Assembly: GCA_043779185.1 (NCBI GenBank)
Contig: JAYWEQ010000156.1
Span: 1-64,000, forward strand
DNA: 64,000 nt
Reading direction: 5' to 3'
Source: JAYWDA01 sp043779185
Lineage (GTDB): Bacteria; Bdellovibrionota; Bdellovibrionia; Bdellovibrionales; Bdellovibrionaceae
The position numbers and the translations under genes were made by a program. Shown in pieces: positions 42,868 to 52,070 of this stretch; positions within the stretch are counted from its first letter, which is position 1, and the number at the start of each line of letters is the position of its first letter. Below the pieces are notes generated by a model. It was not told the origin of the DNA, searched no databases, and worked only from the letters and a program-made list of their open reading frames with translations.

Positions 42868-44694
42868 ATGTCCAATCTTCTTCAGCTGCAGCAGGGCTCC
42901 AAATTTTTTGGCCCTAAGAAAATCTTTGACCAAGCCCAGTTTTCTATCAATGAAGGAGAGCACGTTGGGGTCATTGGTCCCAATGGGGCTGGAAAAACAA
43001 CCTTGTTTCGCATTTTAACTGAGCTGGATACCTTTGACTCAGGAGTTTTAGTTAAATCAAAAAGTTTACGTTTGGGCTATCTGCCCCAACATGATCAGTG
43101 GCGGGAAGGGCAGACAATTGAAGATTATTTAACTGAAGGCTGTGAAATGCCTTTGTGGGAATTAAAATCCTTGGGCCGCGAATTGGGAATCAGTGAAGAT
43201 TTGTATAAAAGACCGGTCATGTCCCTGAGTGGGGGATATCGGATGCGCTGCAAACTGCTTTATTTAATTGGCCAAGATCCCAATCTGATGTTGCTGGATG
43301 AGCCCACGAATTATTTGGATTTAGAAACGACTTTAGTTTTAGAAAAGTTTCTTCAAGGCTATAAGGGCGCTTTTTTATTGATTTCCCATGACCGAGAATT
43401 CCTTAGGCGCACGACAGATCATGTCTTAGAAGTCGAGCAGGGTGAAATCACAAAGTACAATGGAAATCTTGATGATTATTTTGAACAAAAAGAAATGCTG
43501 CGTGGACAATTAGAATCCCGAGCCATGTCAATTCAAGAAAAACGACAACAGGTGTTGGATTTCGTTTCAAAATTTGGTGCAAAAGCCAGTAAAGCGCGCC
43601 AAGCCCAATCGCGATTAAAAAGTTTAAATCGAATGGAAAATATTGAACTGCGCCCCTTGCCAGTCACGGCGTCGATCAAAATTCCACGTCCTGTGAAAGC
43701 AGGGAAAATTATTGTTAGCATGAAAGAAGCTGAGCTGGGCTATGGCGAAAAGACAGTTCTTAAGAAAGTTAATTTTCATTTGGAAAATGGCGACCATATT
43801 GCCGTTGTGGGTTTGAATGGCGCCGGCAAGTCCACTTTTCTAAAGGCTCTCGCGCACGTCATGGTTCCCATTAAAGGAAAAATTGAAACAGGCTATCAAG
43901 TAAAAATTGGCTATTATGCCCAGCATGTAGCTGAAAATTTAGATGCAAATAGTAATGTCATTGATGAAATGACAAAAAAAGCGCACGTCGAAGTCAGCCG
44001 TCAAGAGGGATTGAATATGGCAGGCTCTTTACTTTTTGGTGGTGACGATATTTATAAAAAGATTTCTGTATTATCGGGCGGTGAAAAATCACGGGTGGCA
44101 CTAGGTCAAATTCTTTTACAAAAAGCACCCTGTTTGATCTTGGATGAGCCAACAAATCATTTAGATTTTCAAACCGTCGAAGCGTTGACTCAAGCCTTGA
44201 TGAAATATGAAGGGACCGTCGCCGTCGTTAGTCATGATCGCAGCTTTATTCGGCGTGTAGGAACTAAGATTCTTGAAGTCAATCATGGTCAAGTCAGCGT
44301 TTATCCAGGGACCTACGATGAATATGTTTGGAGTTTAGAAAAGGGTGTTTTGTCAAATCGAGGCGCTGAAAATGAAGCAGCGCCGGTCGAGAAAAAAGCT
44401 GCTGTCGCAGCGCCTTCGTCAGATCAGCTGCGCGAGAAAAAAAGAAATCTTGAAAAGAAAATAAAACAAACTGAAAAAAATCTAGAGGCCTTGGATAAGA
44501 ATCTTTTGATTCATCAAGAAAAGTTAAGTTTGTTGAACGATCAAATTGCGAATCGAACAACAGGAAATTTTCCGCAAGCGATTCGCGATTTAACTGAGAT
44601 CCAACAAAAGATTGAAAAGCTGGAGGAAGAGTGGCTTTCTATGACGGAAATCAGAGATGGCTGCCTGGAAGAACTGAATCAGCTTAAAGGATAA
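42868..44694 (+). CDS. ABC-F translation factor
   Basis: A 608-residue ABC-F ATPase with two nucleotide-binding domains and no membrane part. First: Walker A GPNGAGKT, signature LSGGYRMR, Walker B LDEPTNYLD. Second: GLNGAGKS, LSGGEKSR, LDEPTNHLD. A linker between and a long C-terminal coiled coil (KKRNLEKKIKQTEKNLEALD) follow, as in Uup/YdiF-type proteins. It acts on stalled or resting ribosomes. The ATG at 42868 (MSNLLQLQ) is preferred over an upstream one with no RBS. Six bases upstream of the hemolysin-III-like gene. Confidence 0.92.
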   Translation: MSNLLQLQQGSKFFGPKKIFDQAQFSINEGEHVGVIGPNGAGKTTLFRILTELDTFDSGVLVKSKSLRLGYLPQHDQWREGQTIEDYLTEGCEMPLWELKSLGRELGISEDLYKRPVMSLSGGYRMRCKLLYLIGQDPNLMLLDEPTNYLDLETTLVLEKFLQGYKGAFLLISHDREFLRRTTDHVLEVEQGEITKYNGNLDDYFEQKEMLRGQLESRAMSIQEKRQQVLDFVSKFGAKASKARQAQSRLKSLNRMENIELRPLPVTASIKIPRPVKAGKIIVSMKEAELGYGEKTVLKKVNFHLENGDHIAVVGLNGAGKSTFLKALAHVMVPIKGKIETGYQVKIGYYAQHVAENLDANSNVIDEMTKKAHVEVSRQEGLNMAGSLLFGGDDIYKKISVLSGGEKSRVALGQILLQKAPCLILDEPTNHLDFQTVEALTQALMKYEGTVAVVSHDRSFIRRVGTKILEVNHGQVSVYPGTYDEYVWSLEKGVLSNRGAENEAAPVEKKAAVAAPSSDQLREKKRNLEKKIKQTEKNLEALDKNLLIHQEKLSLLNDQIANRTTGNFPQAIRDLTEIQQKIEKLEEEWLSMTEIRDGCLEELNQLKG

Positions 44695-44700
44695 ATTTTA

Positions 44701-45345
44701 ATGGCTTCTGAAATTAAAATAAGACCATTTTTGCGAGGGCGTTTTCATGAAGCTGCTTTTTTTTATGGATTAGGAGCCTCGACCTTATTGGTGGCCGTCG
44801 CCCATGAATCAACGGCTCGATGGGCTGCCATAATTTATGGACTTTGCTTAGCCGGACTGTTTGGGATCAGCAGTCTTTATCACCGAATTGATTGGCAGCC
44901 CAAGAGATATGCTTTATTGAAAAGACTTGATCACGCGATGATCTTTATTTTCATCGCAGGCACAGTGACTCCGATCTGCCTTGTGGGATTGCCGCAAGAA
45001 ACAGGCATGAAGGTTCTGGCCCTTTTTTGGGGAGCGGCACTTCTAGGTGTCTGCAAAGAGCTTTTATGGTTGAAAGCTCCTAAATGGGTTTCTGCTATTT
45101 TGTACGTTGCGATGGGCTGGTTAGCGGGGCCCTTTATCTCTGAATTTTTGTCGGCTTTAGGTCCCCTGAGCACATGGCTTTTAATTATCGGTGGTGTGAT
45201 CTACACTTTGGGTGCAATAATTTACGCCATCAAATGGCCAAATCCTCGGCCTACTATATTTGGCTATCATGAAATTTTTCATATCTTGGTCATGATCGCC
45301 AGCGTCTTCCATTTTATTGTAATATATCGTTTAATTGCAGCTTAA
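44701..45345 (+). CDS. Hemolysin III/PAQR-type membrane protein
   Basis: A 214-residue polytopic membrane protein of the YqfA/hemolysin-III (PAQR) family. It has about seven helices with the hallmark SSLYHRIDWQPKRYALLKRLDHAMIF near helix 3 and LGYHEIFHILVMIASVFHFI at the end, which carry conserved His and Asp metal ligands. The name hemolysin is historical; function is membrane-lipid or metal related. It follows the ABC-F gene by six bases. A SEC-C protein gene follows 21 bases after its stop. Confidence 0.9.
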   Translation: MASEIKIRPFLRGRFHEAAFFYGLGASTLLVAVAHESTARWAAIIYGLCLAGLFGISSLYHRIDWQPKRYALLKRLDHAMIFIFIAGTVTPICLVGLPQETGMKVLALFWGAALLGVCKELLWLKAPKWVSAILYVAMGWLAGPFISEFLSALGPLSTWLLIIGGVIYTLGAIIYAIKWPNPRPTIFGYHEIFHILVMIASVFHFIVIYRLIAA

Positions 45346-45366
45346 ATCATCGTTGAAGGAGAGCTC

Positions 45367-45906
45367 ATGGATTCAGCATCACTTTGTCCTTGTGGGACCG
45401 GCAAAAAATATCATGATTGCTGTGAGCCCTTTATTAAAGGCAAGCAAAGTCCAGCAACCGCTGTTGAATTGATGCGTTCAAGATATACGGCTTTTGCTGC
45501 CGGCGAGATTTCATATTTAAAAGATTCACTGGCTCCCGAAGAGCAAAAAACATTTGATATGAAATCCACTATTGATTGGTCAAAAAAATCCAAGTGGTTG
45601 GGTTTAGAAATTATGGACGTTAAAAAAGGTGGCACTGATGATAAAGAGGGCACCGTTGAATTTATGGCGAAGTATTCTTTTGAAGGAAAGACCCTCGAAC
45701 ATCACGAAGTCGCACAGTTTCGAAAGTCCCAAGGCCAATGGCATTTTGTCGATGGGGAATCCCATACGCATGAAGAAGGTCAAGGACATCAACATCATGC
45801 TAGGCCAGAAACAGTTGTACGAGAAGAGCCTAAAATTGGTCGAAATGATCCTTGCACTTGTGGCAGCGGTAAAAAATATAAAAAGTGTTGTGGGGCAGCG
45901 GCTTAA
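45367..45906 (+). CDS. YchJ-like SEC-C motif protein
   Basis: A 179-residue YchJ-type protein. SEC-C zinc motifs are found at both ends: LCPCGTGKKYHDCC near the N-terminus and CTCGSGKKYKKCC at the C-terminus. The UPF0225 core lies between (PATAVELMRSRYTAF, SKWLGLEIMDVKKG, FRKSQGQWHFVDGE). A His-rich HTHEEGQGHQHHARP linker precedes the last motif. RBS GAAGGAGAG. Function unknown; SEC-C motifs recruit proteins such as SecB or nucleic acids. Its stop is interlocked with the convergent zinc-ribbon gene. Confidence 0.88.
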   Translation: MDSASLCPCGTGKKYHDCCEPFIKGKQSPATAVELMRSRYTAFAAGEISYLKDSLAPEEQKTFDMKSTIDWSKKSKWLGLEIMDVKKGGTDDKEGTVEFMAKYSFEGKTLEHHEVAQFRKSQGQWHFVDGESHTHEEGQGHQHHARPETVVREEPKIGRNDPCTCGSGKKYKKCCGAAA

Positions 45907-46085
45907 AGACCTTTTCCGCAATCAACACAGAATTTTCCACGCGCTTTTCTTTGTTCAGCGTGTTTTCTAAGATCACATTTGGTTTGAATCAATTTATTCA
46001 CGACTTCCCCGCAGCTTGGGCAAAACTTGACCGCAGCATTGGATTTTCCATGGTTCATATTCGGACAACGTGTTCTTGATTCCAT
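45903..46085 (-). CDS. Small zinc-ribbon protein
   Basis: A 60-residue protein with two treble-clef/zinc-ribbon Cys pairs (VKFCPSCGEVVNKLI and ARGKFCVDCGKGL) plus CPNMNHGKSN at the start. The spacing of CPxCG and CxxCG supports a real small zinc protein. It has a good fit to short Bdellovibrio-type zinc-ribbon proteins with an MNHGKSN beginning. No good RBS. Four bases overlap with the convergent ychJ-like gene. Confidence 0.65.
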   Translation of the reverse strand: MESRTRCPNMNHGKSNAAVKFCPSCGEVVNKLIQTKCDLRKHAEQRKARGKFCVDCGKGL

Positions 46086-46306
46086 CAGACCTCTTTGGTG
46101 CCGCAGGCGACGTCCTTAGATTAACAGTGGCCGACATGATTAGATAGGAATAGTTAAAAACCTTCCTGATCTGACTTGTGAGAGTCTGGGAATTAAAGTA
46201 TTTTAAGAGCGTCCGAGGTGCCGCCCCGACGATATGATGAAATGAAATGGCGCTGAGTTGGCAATGGTTTTTTAATTGCATGGTTTTTTGTCATAAGGAT
46301 CAATTT

Positions 46307-47860
46307 TTGAAAAATTCCGATTTTGAAAAAATACTGCAAAAAAATTTCTCATTACCGGGCTTTCGCAAAGGGCAGCGAGAAATAATTACGGCGGTGTTAG
46401 AAAAAAAAGATGTTCTCGCCGTTCTGCCAACGGGCGGAGGAAAGTCTTTGTGCTATCAATTTCCAGCCCTCTGGACCCAGCAACTTGTTATTGTTATTTC
46501 ACCCCTGATCGCGCTGATGCGAGATCAAGTCGCTTCTTTGCATCGTATGGGTTTACGTGCGGGCTGCCTTTACTCGGGTCAAACAGATCAAGAAAAAAGA
46601 GCCTTATTTCAAGAAATGAACGAAGGGGGGCCCTTTGTTCTTTATTTATCGCCCGAGCGAGTTCAAAAAGAAGGCTTTAAAAAATGGATCATGAATCGAA
46701 ATATTGCCCTTTTCGCTGTGGATGAGGCTCATTGCGTTTCGCAGTGGGGTCATGATTTTCGCGAAGAGTACACGCAGATCAATGTTTTAAAAATATTGCG
46801 TCCAGATATTCCGATCCTGGCATTAACGGCTTCGGCCACGCCGATTGTGTTGAACGACATCTCAAAAAACCTGTCTTTGAACAAACCAGAGAAAATGGTG
46901 CATGGCTTTTACCGACCGAATCTTTTCTATCAAGTTGAAGCCTGCGCTGATGAAGAGGACAAACTTGAATATCTATCCCAAAGCTTGCGGCAAATTCCGA
47001 CAGGCCGAAAACTAATTTATTGCGGGACTCGCAAGCAAACTGAAGAACTGGCGCGATTCTTAGAGAAAAAATTTGACGGTGTTGATTATTATCACGCCGG
47101 CCTTTCCACCAGCGAAAGAACGCGGGTGCAAGAACAGTATATCCGCAGTGAGCTAAAAATTTTAGTGGCCACCAATGCTTTTGGCATGGGCATTGATCAG
47201 CCAGATGTGCGATTGGTTGTGCATTACCAATTGCCGGCCAATATTGATTCGCTTTATCAAGAAATGGGTCGAGCCGGTCGGGACGAAAAAGAATCCAACT
47301 GTTTATTATTGTATGCAAAAGCCGATAAAGGATTGCAGTCTTTCTTTATTATGAATTCCGATGCTCCCAAAGCGATCAAAGATTCGCGTTGGAGAAATTT
47401 AGAGGCCCTTGTCAACTATGCGGAAGGCAGTGAGTGTCGGCATGGAGAAATTTTAACCTATTACAGAGATTCACAGCGCCTCAGGGCTTGTGGTCACTGC
47501 GATGCTTGTGAGCCAAAGTCAGAGCGAAAGATTGTAAAAGCTCCACGTCAGACGGCAGTGATCTCGGCAGCCAGCCAAATTAAGTTGCGTAGCAAAGTAA
47601 AAAAGAAATCTTCCATGGTTGAAGTGACAATGGACGATTTGCAAGAAAGACGTTTCTTAAGTTTAAAAGCATGGCGAAAACAAAAAGCGATAGAGTTAGA
47701 TTTGCCGGCCTTTGTCGTTTTCAGCGATCAAACATTAAAACATCTGTCAGTTAAAAATCCCCAAACGCTGGACCAGATGAAATTGGTCCATGGTATCGGC
47801 GATATGAAGCTCGAAAAGTTTGGTTGGGATATTTTAGCCCAACTTCAACAAATCGATTAA
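46307..47860 (+). CDS. recQ: RecQ DNA helicase with HRDC domain
   Basis: A 517-residue ATP-dependent DNA helicase of the RecQ family. Motif I is LPTGGGKSLCYQFP, motif II AVDEAHCVSQWGHDF, aromatic loop included, motif VI GRAGRDEKESNC. The zinc-binding subdomain is Cys-rich (SECRHGEIL, RACGHCDACEP), and the C-terminal HRDC domain is RFLSLKAWRKQKAIELDLPA to LVHGIGDMKLEKFG. The TTG at 46307 has an AAGGAT site; upstream in-frame ATGs lack an RBS. Role in recombination repair. Stops interlock (TTAA) with the next convergent gene. Confidence 0.92.
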   Translation: MKNSDFEKILQKNFSLPGFRKGQREIITAVLEKKDVLAVLPTGGGKSLCYQFPALWTQQLVIVISPLIALMRDQVASLHRMGLRAGCLYSGQTDQEKRALFQEMNEGGPFVLYLSPERVQKEGFKKWIMNRNIALFAVDEAHCVSQWGHDFREEYTQINVLKILRPDIPILALTASATPIVLNDISKNLSLNKPEKMVHGFYRPNLFYQVEACADEEDKLEYLSQSLRQIPTGRKLIYCGTRKQTEELARFLEKKFDGVDYYHAGLSTSERTRVQEQYIRSELKILVATNAFGMGIDQPDVRLVVHYQLPANIDSLYQEMGRAGRDEKESNCLLLYAKADKGLQSFFIMNSDAPKAIKDSRWRNLEALVNYAEGSECRHGEILTYYRDSQRLRACGHCDACEPKSERKIVKAPRQTAVISAASQIKLRSKVKKKSSMVEVTMDDLQERRFLSLKAWRKQKAIELDLPAFVVFSDQTLKHLSVKNPQTLDQMKLVHGIGDMKLEKFGWDILAQLQQID

Positions 47861-48159
47861 ATAAGTTCCTCTTCGTCAGGTAAAATATCATTTTCAGGAT
47901 CTCCGCCAGCTGCATTATTCTTGGCGCGGATGGCGCGATCCATCTGATCTTTGACGTCTAATTCACCGCGGATAAATTTTGGATCTTCCGACAGAGGCGG
48001 AGTATCCCGGCCAAATCCCCCTAAGTTTTCATCGGCATGCCGCGGGCTTGATAGAGCCGTTTCATCTTGATCTAAAATAATATCTCTTTCATCGTCTGCA
48101 TCCTCTAAAATATCAGGATTTTCTGAACTCCTTAAGCCACCAATTTCTATATTTGCCAT
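47857..48159 (-). CDS. Acidic hypothetical protein
   Basis: A 100-residue, strongly acidic protein: MANIEIGGLRSSENPDILED, then Asp/Glu-rich PDEEELI at the end. Low-complexity, probably disordered, with one possible helix (DVKDQMDRAIRAKNNAAGG). A good GGAGG ribosome site lies before the ATG. No signal, Cys motif or family is recognised. It overlaps recQ by four bases (TTAA). Confidence 0.6.
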   Translation of the reverse strand: MANIEIGGLRSSENPDILEDADDERDIILDQDETALSSPRHADENLGGFGRDTPPLSEDPKFIRGELDVKDQMDRAIRAKNNAAGGDPENDILPDEEELI

Positions 48160-48270
48160 AAATCCTCCAGAGCTTTATTCTAGTGGGACCATCGACTTAT
48201 TTGAAGTGATCTTGGGAAGCATGACAAGATTGTCTAAAGTTTTTCAGTGAATAAAGTGATATAGGAAATC

Positions 48271-48759
48271 ATGGGAAAAAAAGAGGGACTTCATATTATT
48301 GCATTATTTGAACTTCTGAAAGGAGCTTTGGTTCTGTTTGTTGGACTAGGGCTTTTGACGATGATTCATAAAGATCTGCAGGAGTTTGGCGAAAGACTGA
48401 TCGAACTCTTGCATTTGAACCCGGCTCAGCATTATCCAAGAATTTTTCTACTTTTTCTTGAGCGAGTTTCTGATATGAATTTTTTCCTGCTAGCCACTGG
48501 TGCCTTTCTATATTCGTTAGTTCGATTTGCAGAAGCCTATGGGCTTTGGAAACAACGGGCATGGGCTGAATGGATGGCGATCTTATCGGGTGCGGCCTAT
48601 TTGCCCATTGAAATATTTGAGATGTCGAAACTGATAAATTGGCCACGCATTCTGGTCACATCAGTCAATTTCGGTGTGGTCATTTATTTAATTCGAATTA
48701 AATTTTGGAAGGAAAATTTCTATGGTACAGACAGTAGCGATTCAGGGAGCATCGAATAA
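48271..48759 (+). CDS. DUF2127 membrane protein
   Basis: A 162-residue inner-membrane protein of the DUF2127 family with four helices: LHIIALFELLKGALVLFVGLG, FFLLATGAFLYSLVRFAEAYGLW (family-typical, ending GLWxxRxWAEW), LSGAAYLPIEIFEM and ILVTSVNFGVVIYLI. It starts 12 bases after an AGGA. Its 3' end overlaps the CoA-binding gene by 38 bases. A TGACAAGATTGTCT repeat lies upstream. Function unknown. Confidence 0.85.
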   Translation: MGKKEGLHIIALFELLKGALVLFVGLGLLTMIHKDLQEFGERLIELLHLNPAQHYPRIFLLFLERVSDMNFFLLATGAFLYSLVRFAEAYGLWKQRAWAEWMAILSGAAYLPIEIFEMSKLINWPRILVTSVNFGVVIYLIRIKFWKENFYGTDSSDSGSIE

Positions 48760-49087
48760 TCCCGACCGATATTCTTACATGGCGTTTAAACTATTACAGG
48801 AGATGGGTCATCGAATTATTCCTGTTTCTCCAAAGATGGCTTTCCTAGAAAACAGCCCTGTTATTTCAGACCTCAATAAAATTAATGAACGAGTCCATAC
48901 CTTGACAATGTATATTGGGCCTGATCGATCGACAGTTTTGCAAGATCAAATTTTGAAATTAAAACCCGGCAGAGTTATTTTTAACCCGGGCAGTGAAAAC
49001 CCAACTTTACAAAAGCTTTTATTGGCAGCAGGGATTCCTGTCCTAGAAGCATGCACTTTGGTTTTATTACGAAATGGAAAATTTTAA
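48722..49087 (+). CDS. CoA-binding (Rossmann) domain protein
   Basis: A 121-residue stand-alone CoA-binding protein of the YccU type: TVAIQGASNNPDRYSYMAFK is the binding loop, then GHRIIPVSPKMAFLENSP and the end KPGRVIFNPGSENPTLQKLL, ACTLVLLRNGKF. Such proteins bind CoA or acyl-CoA but their function is not settled. It starts inside the 3' end of the DUF2127 gene behind GGAAGGAAA, so the pair is coupled. Cytoplasmic. Confidence 0.85.
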   Translation: MVQTVAIQGASNNPDRYSYMAFKLLQEMGHRIIPVSPKMAFLENSPVISDLNKINERVHTLTMYIGPDRSTVLQDQILKLKPGRVIFNPGSENPTLQKLLLAAGIPVLEACTLVLLRNGKF

Positions 49088-49212
49088 CTGCTGGCGACAT
49101 ATGACACTTTTGTCACAGATGCAGACCTGTGTTGACGGAGTCCGACCTAAAATGTTTCAAAAGGGTCATATTTAAATGCAGAATAGTTCTGCTCAACTCA
49201 AGGAGAATGATG

Positions 49213-49494
49213 ATGAAAAAAATGATGATGGTTTTCGCTGGACTGATGGTTGTTAGCTCAATGGCTTTTGCGGCTGATGCTGAGAACAAAGAAGACACAA
49301 AGATGAACGAACATACAAATCCGATCACGGGAACTAAGACTGTGAAGAAGACTCACAAGCATATGGCGAACGATGAAAAAGGTCAGTCGGCTGATATGAC
49401 AGTCACAGAGACAACTAAAACCAAAAAAGACGGCACTGTGAAAAAGACAGTTGAAGCGACTTCGGACACAACTTCTAAAACTGAAAAGCATTAA
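49213..49494 (+). CDS. Small Lys/Thr-rich periplasmic protein
   Basis: A 93-residue exported protein: signal MKKMMMVFAGLMVVSSMAFAADA, then a Lys/Thr-rich mature part with repeated charged units (NPITGTKTVKKTHKHMANDE, TETTKTKKDGTVKKTVEATS). AAGGAG precedes three ATGs in a row (49207, 49210, 49213); the third gives the best spacing. Probably disordered in the periplasm. No family recognised. Bdellovibrio-type genomes have such small proteins. Own terminator. Confidence 0.6.
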   Translation: MKKMMMVFAGLMVVSSMAFAADAENKEDTKMNEHTNPITGTKTVKKTHKHMANDEKGQSADMTVTETTKTKKDGTVKKTVEATSDTTSKTEKH

Positions 49495-49503
49495 TTTTTA
49501 TAA

Positions 49504-49530
49504 CAAGGGGCTCATTTTTTCAGCCCCTTG
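49504..49530 (+). terminator. Hairpin terminator
   Basis: CAAGGGGCT and AGCCCCTTG form a perfect nine-base stem with a T-rich loop (CATTTTTTC), followed by TCGTTCT, so the T-run is weak. Confidence 0.65.
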
Positions 49531-49542
49531 TCGTTCTAGTTG

Positions 49543-50118
49543 TTATTGAAGCCGTGATTCTTTGGATTTTGCAGGACTCTTTTTGACGGCCGCCAAAGGC
49601 ATTTTTGTTTTTCCTTTTGCAGGCGCTTTACCATTTAAAGTGGTTTGATTTAAAACCATCTTTTCAACTTCAGGTCGGAATTTTTCTTTAGCTGCAAGCA
49701 TGAGCTGACCCATTTGGTCGCGCTCTTCGGCAGAAAAATTCTTTTTAATTTTAGGGAAAAGCTCTTCTTCTTCCTCTTCCTTGGCATGATGCTCTAGCAA
49801 CTCTTTTGTGACTGTCAAAGCGGCCTTAAATTCACCATTGCCACCGGGTTTTACTGACAAAAGGCGTTTTAAAGTATTCTCAACAAGGCTATGTTCAATA
49901 AAACCTTCCAGAGTAAAATCTTTAAAGTCTTCTTTTTTACTTTCAATCATTTCATAAAGTCCCTTTTCTTCGCTTTTGGCGTGAAGAAGAACAGCAATAG
50001 CAAACTCTTGAGTCATTTTTTCGGCGTTATGCGACGGGCTGTCGGTCATTTTTTCTAATTTCTCGATCGCTTCGAAAGCTTCGTCATGATCCTTTTTAAT
50101 TAATTTCAAAATATCCAC
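49543..50118 (-). CDS. Hemerythrin-like domain protein
   Basis: A 191-residue helical bundle. ILKLIKKDHDEAFEAIEKLE is the first His-containing helix, AVLLHAKSEEKGLYEMIESK the second, then EHSLVENTLKRLLSV and LEHHAKEEEEELFPK, giving the HHE pattern of di-iron hemerythrin domains. A long Lys-rich tail (APAKGKTKMPLAAVKKS) is added. GTG start behind GGAGG. Cytoplasmic. Second hemerythrin-like protein in the window, distantly related to the one at 26729. Confidence 0.85.
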   Translation of the reverse strand: MDILKLIKKDHDEAFEAIEKLEKMTDSPSHNAEKMTQEFAIAVLLHAKSEEKGLYEMIESKKEDFKDFTLEGFIEHSLVENTLKRLLSVKPGGNGEFKAALTVTKELLEHHAKEEEEEELFPKIKKNFSAEERDQMGQLMLAAKEKFRPEVEKMVLNQTTLNGKAPAKGKTKMPLAAVKKSPAKSKESRLQ

Positions 50119-50219
50119 AGATCCTCCATTGTTGCATTGAGTGAAGAACCAAAGATAAACCTGATGAAGTATTGTTGGGTCACAGTCATCAGAAGAAATA
50201 TTGGCTATTTCGTCATAAC

Positions 50220-52028
50220 TTATTTGGAGGTTTTCGCTTTTGCATCCAGCTCAGCCCAGCGGGCGAACAGTTTTTCAAGGTCACTTTGTAGGCCTGAAAT
50301 CAGCGTCGATAGCTCGACCAGCTTTGAAGAATCTGAAATAATTTGAGAGTCTTGAATTTTCTCTTGAGCCTCGGAAAGTAGTTTTTCCTTAGTTTGAATA
50401 AGGCCTTCCATATTATCTAATTCAAATTGTTCTTTAAAAGAAATTTTTGTGGCTTTTTCATTGCGGGCCTTGATCGCCGCCGGAGAATTTTTATTTTTCT
50501 CTTTAGCCTTTTGTTCTTCAAACCAACTTTCATACTGCAAATAACCAGTGAACCTTTCTAGGGGCTGGTCATCTCCTTCAGTGACTGGAAAAGCTAAAAT
50601 ATCAGTGCAAACCGCATCCATAAAATAACGATCATGAGTCACCAGGATCACGGCACCATTAAATTCAGCCAGCGCGTCTTCTAAAACTGCTAAAGTATCA
50701 ACATCCAAATCATTGGTGGGTTCATCCAAAATTAAAACTTGCCCATCTTGCAACATCATTTGCGCAATCCGAAGCCTTGCCTGTTCGCCCCCTGATAATC
50801 TTTCCACAGCAAGATCTGCGGCCTGCCCCTTAAAATGAAAGCGGTCTAAATAGCTTCTAGCATAAACATGCTGACCCCTATAAGAGACATAGTCGCCATC
50901 GGCCACTAAGTTTTTTAAAACACTTAGTTTGGGATTTAAAGTATCCCGACTTTGTTCAAAATAAACGACGCGCAAGCCATCGGCTGGTTTGACCTTCCCC
51001 GAATCGGGAGTGACTTGTCCCATCAATGTTTTAATTAATGTCGACTTGCCGCAACCGTTATCGCCCAGCAAAGCCAAACGTGTGTTTGGGCGAATTAACA
51101 GATCTAAATTTTTAAAAAGAATTTTGCCATTGTAAGATTTGGTAATATCCAAGGCCTCGATCAGCTTTTTTGGATTGCGATCGTTTTCTCCAAAATCAAT
51201 GCCCACCTGACGATCTCTATTTTTTTGCGAAAGCTGGCTGACGTCTTCCGCCAAGGCGCCAGCACTTTCGATTCTTGCTTTTTGTTTTGTTTGCCTGGCT
51301 TTGGCGCCCCGTCGCAACCATTCAGTTTCACGACGAAGAGTATTTTTTAAAACCTTTTCGCGCGTCTGTTGGGCCTCGAGCAATTGTTCTTTGGTCTCAA
51401 CATAGGTGGCGTAATCGCCTTTCACAGAAATAATGTAATTTGGATTTTTCGGGTCTAAATCAAGAATCCGATTCACAACACGCTGTAAAAATAATCGATC
51501 ATGGGTGATCATCAGCAGGGCAAACGGAGCCGTTTTTAAATATTCCTCCAGCCACAGGATACTTGAAATATCTAAATGATTGGTGGGCTCGTCCATTAAC
51601 AGTAAATCAGGAGAGTTCACTAATTCCCGTGCCAAAGCCACTTTCTTTTTCCAGCCGCCAGAAAGTTTTGAGACTAAAAAATCTTCACCGAATTGATTCA
51701 AGTCAAGTCGACCCATCCACTCATAGGCCAAAGCCATGACTTCATGAGGATCTTCAGATTTAGAAATAAGGCTGGAATAAATTGTCTCTGAGTCCTCAAA
51801 GGTTGGATTTTGTTCAAGGAAACCAACTTTAAGGCCCCTTTGGAGCGTCACTTGGCCTTGATCAGCTGTCATACGACCGCAAATCATTTTTAGTAAAGTG
51901 GATTTGCCGGCGCCATTGGGACCAACCAAGCCGACACGATCGTTTTCATCCAAACCAAAATTCAAGGATTCAAATAATAGCTTACCGGCAAAAGATTTCT
52001 CAAGATTATGGACATTAAAAATAGGCAT
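50220..52028 (-). CDS. uup: Uup-like ABC-F ATPase
   Basis: A 602-residue ABC-F protein. First domain: GPNGAGKSTLLKMICG, LSGGWKKKVALARE, LDEPTNHLD; second: GDNGCGKSTLIKTL, LSGGEQARLRIAQ, LDEPTNDLD. The C-terminal coiled coil (NMEGLIQTKEKLLSEAQEKI) is the Uup type. E. coli Uup acts on ribosomes and transposon excision. The first ATG abuts a divergent ATG (CATATG). No membrane part. The second ABC-F protein of the window. Confidence 0.9.
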   Translation of the reverse strand: MPIFNVHNLEKSFAGKLLFESLNFGLDENDRVGLVGPNGAGKSTLLKMICGRMTADQGQVTLQRGLKVGFLEQNPTFEDSETIYSSLISKSEDPHEVMALAYEWMGRLDLNQFGEDFLVSKLSGGWKKKVALARELVNSPDLLLMDEPTNHLDISSILWLEEYLKTAPFALLMITHDRLFLQRVVNRILDLDPKNPNYIISVKGDYATYVETKEQLLEAQQTREKVLKNTLRRETEWLRRGAKARQTKQKARIESAGALAEDVSQLSQKNRDRQVGIDFGENDRNPKKLIEALDITKSYNGKILFKNLDLLIRPNTRLALLGDNGCGKSTLIKTLMGQVTPDSGKVKPADGLRVVYFEQSRDTLNPKLSVLKNLVADGDYVSYRGQHVYARSYLDRFHFKGQAADLAVERLSGGEQARLRIAQMMLQDGQVLILDEPTNDLDVDTLAVLEDALAEFNGAVILVTHDRYFMDAVCTDILAFPVTEGDDQPLERFTGYLQYESWFEEQKAKEKNKNSPAAIKARNEKATKISFKEQFELDNMEGLIQTKEKLLSEAQEKIQDSQIISDSSKLVELSTLISGLQSDLEKLFARWAELDAKAKTSK

Positions 52029-52070
52029 ATGACGTCATATCATTTAAACTGTCTGCAAACGAGGGCTTTT

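Noticed and set aside
46779..47318. 179-codon frame on the minus strand
   Set aside because: Antisense to recQ, no family features or RBS.
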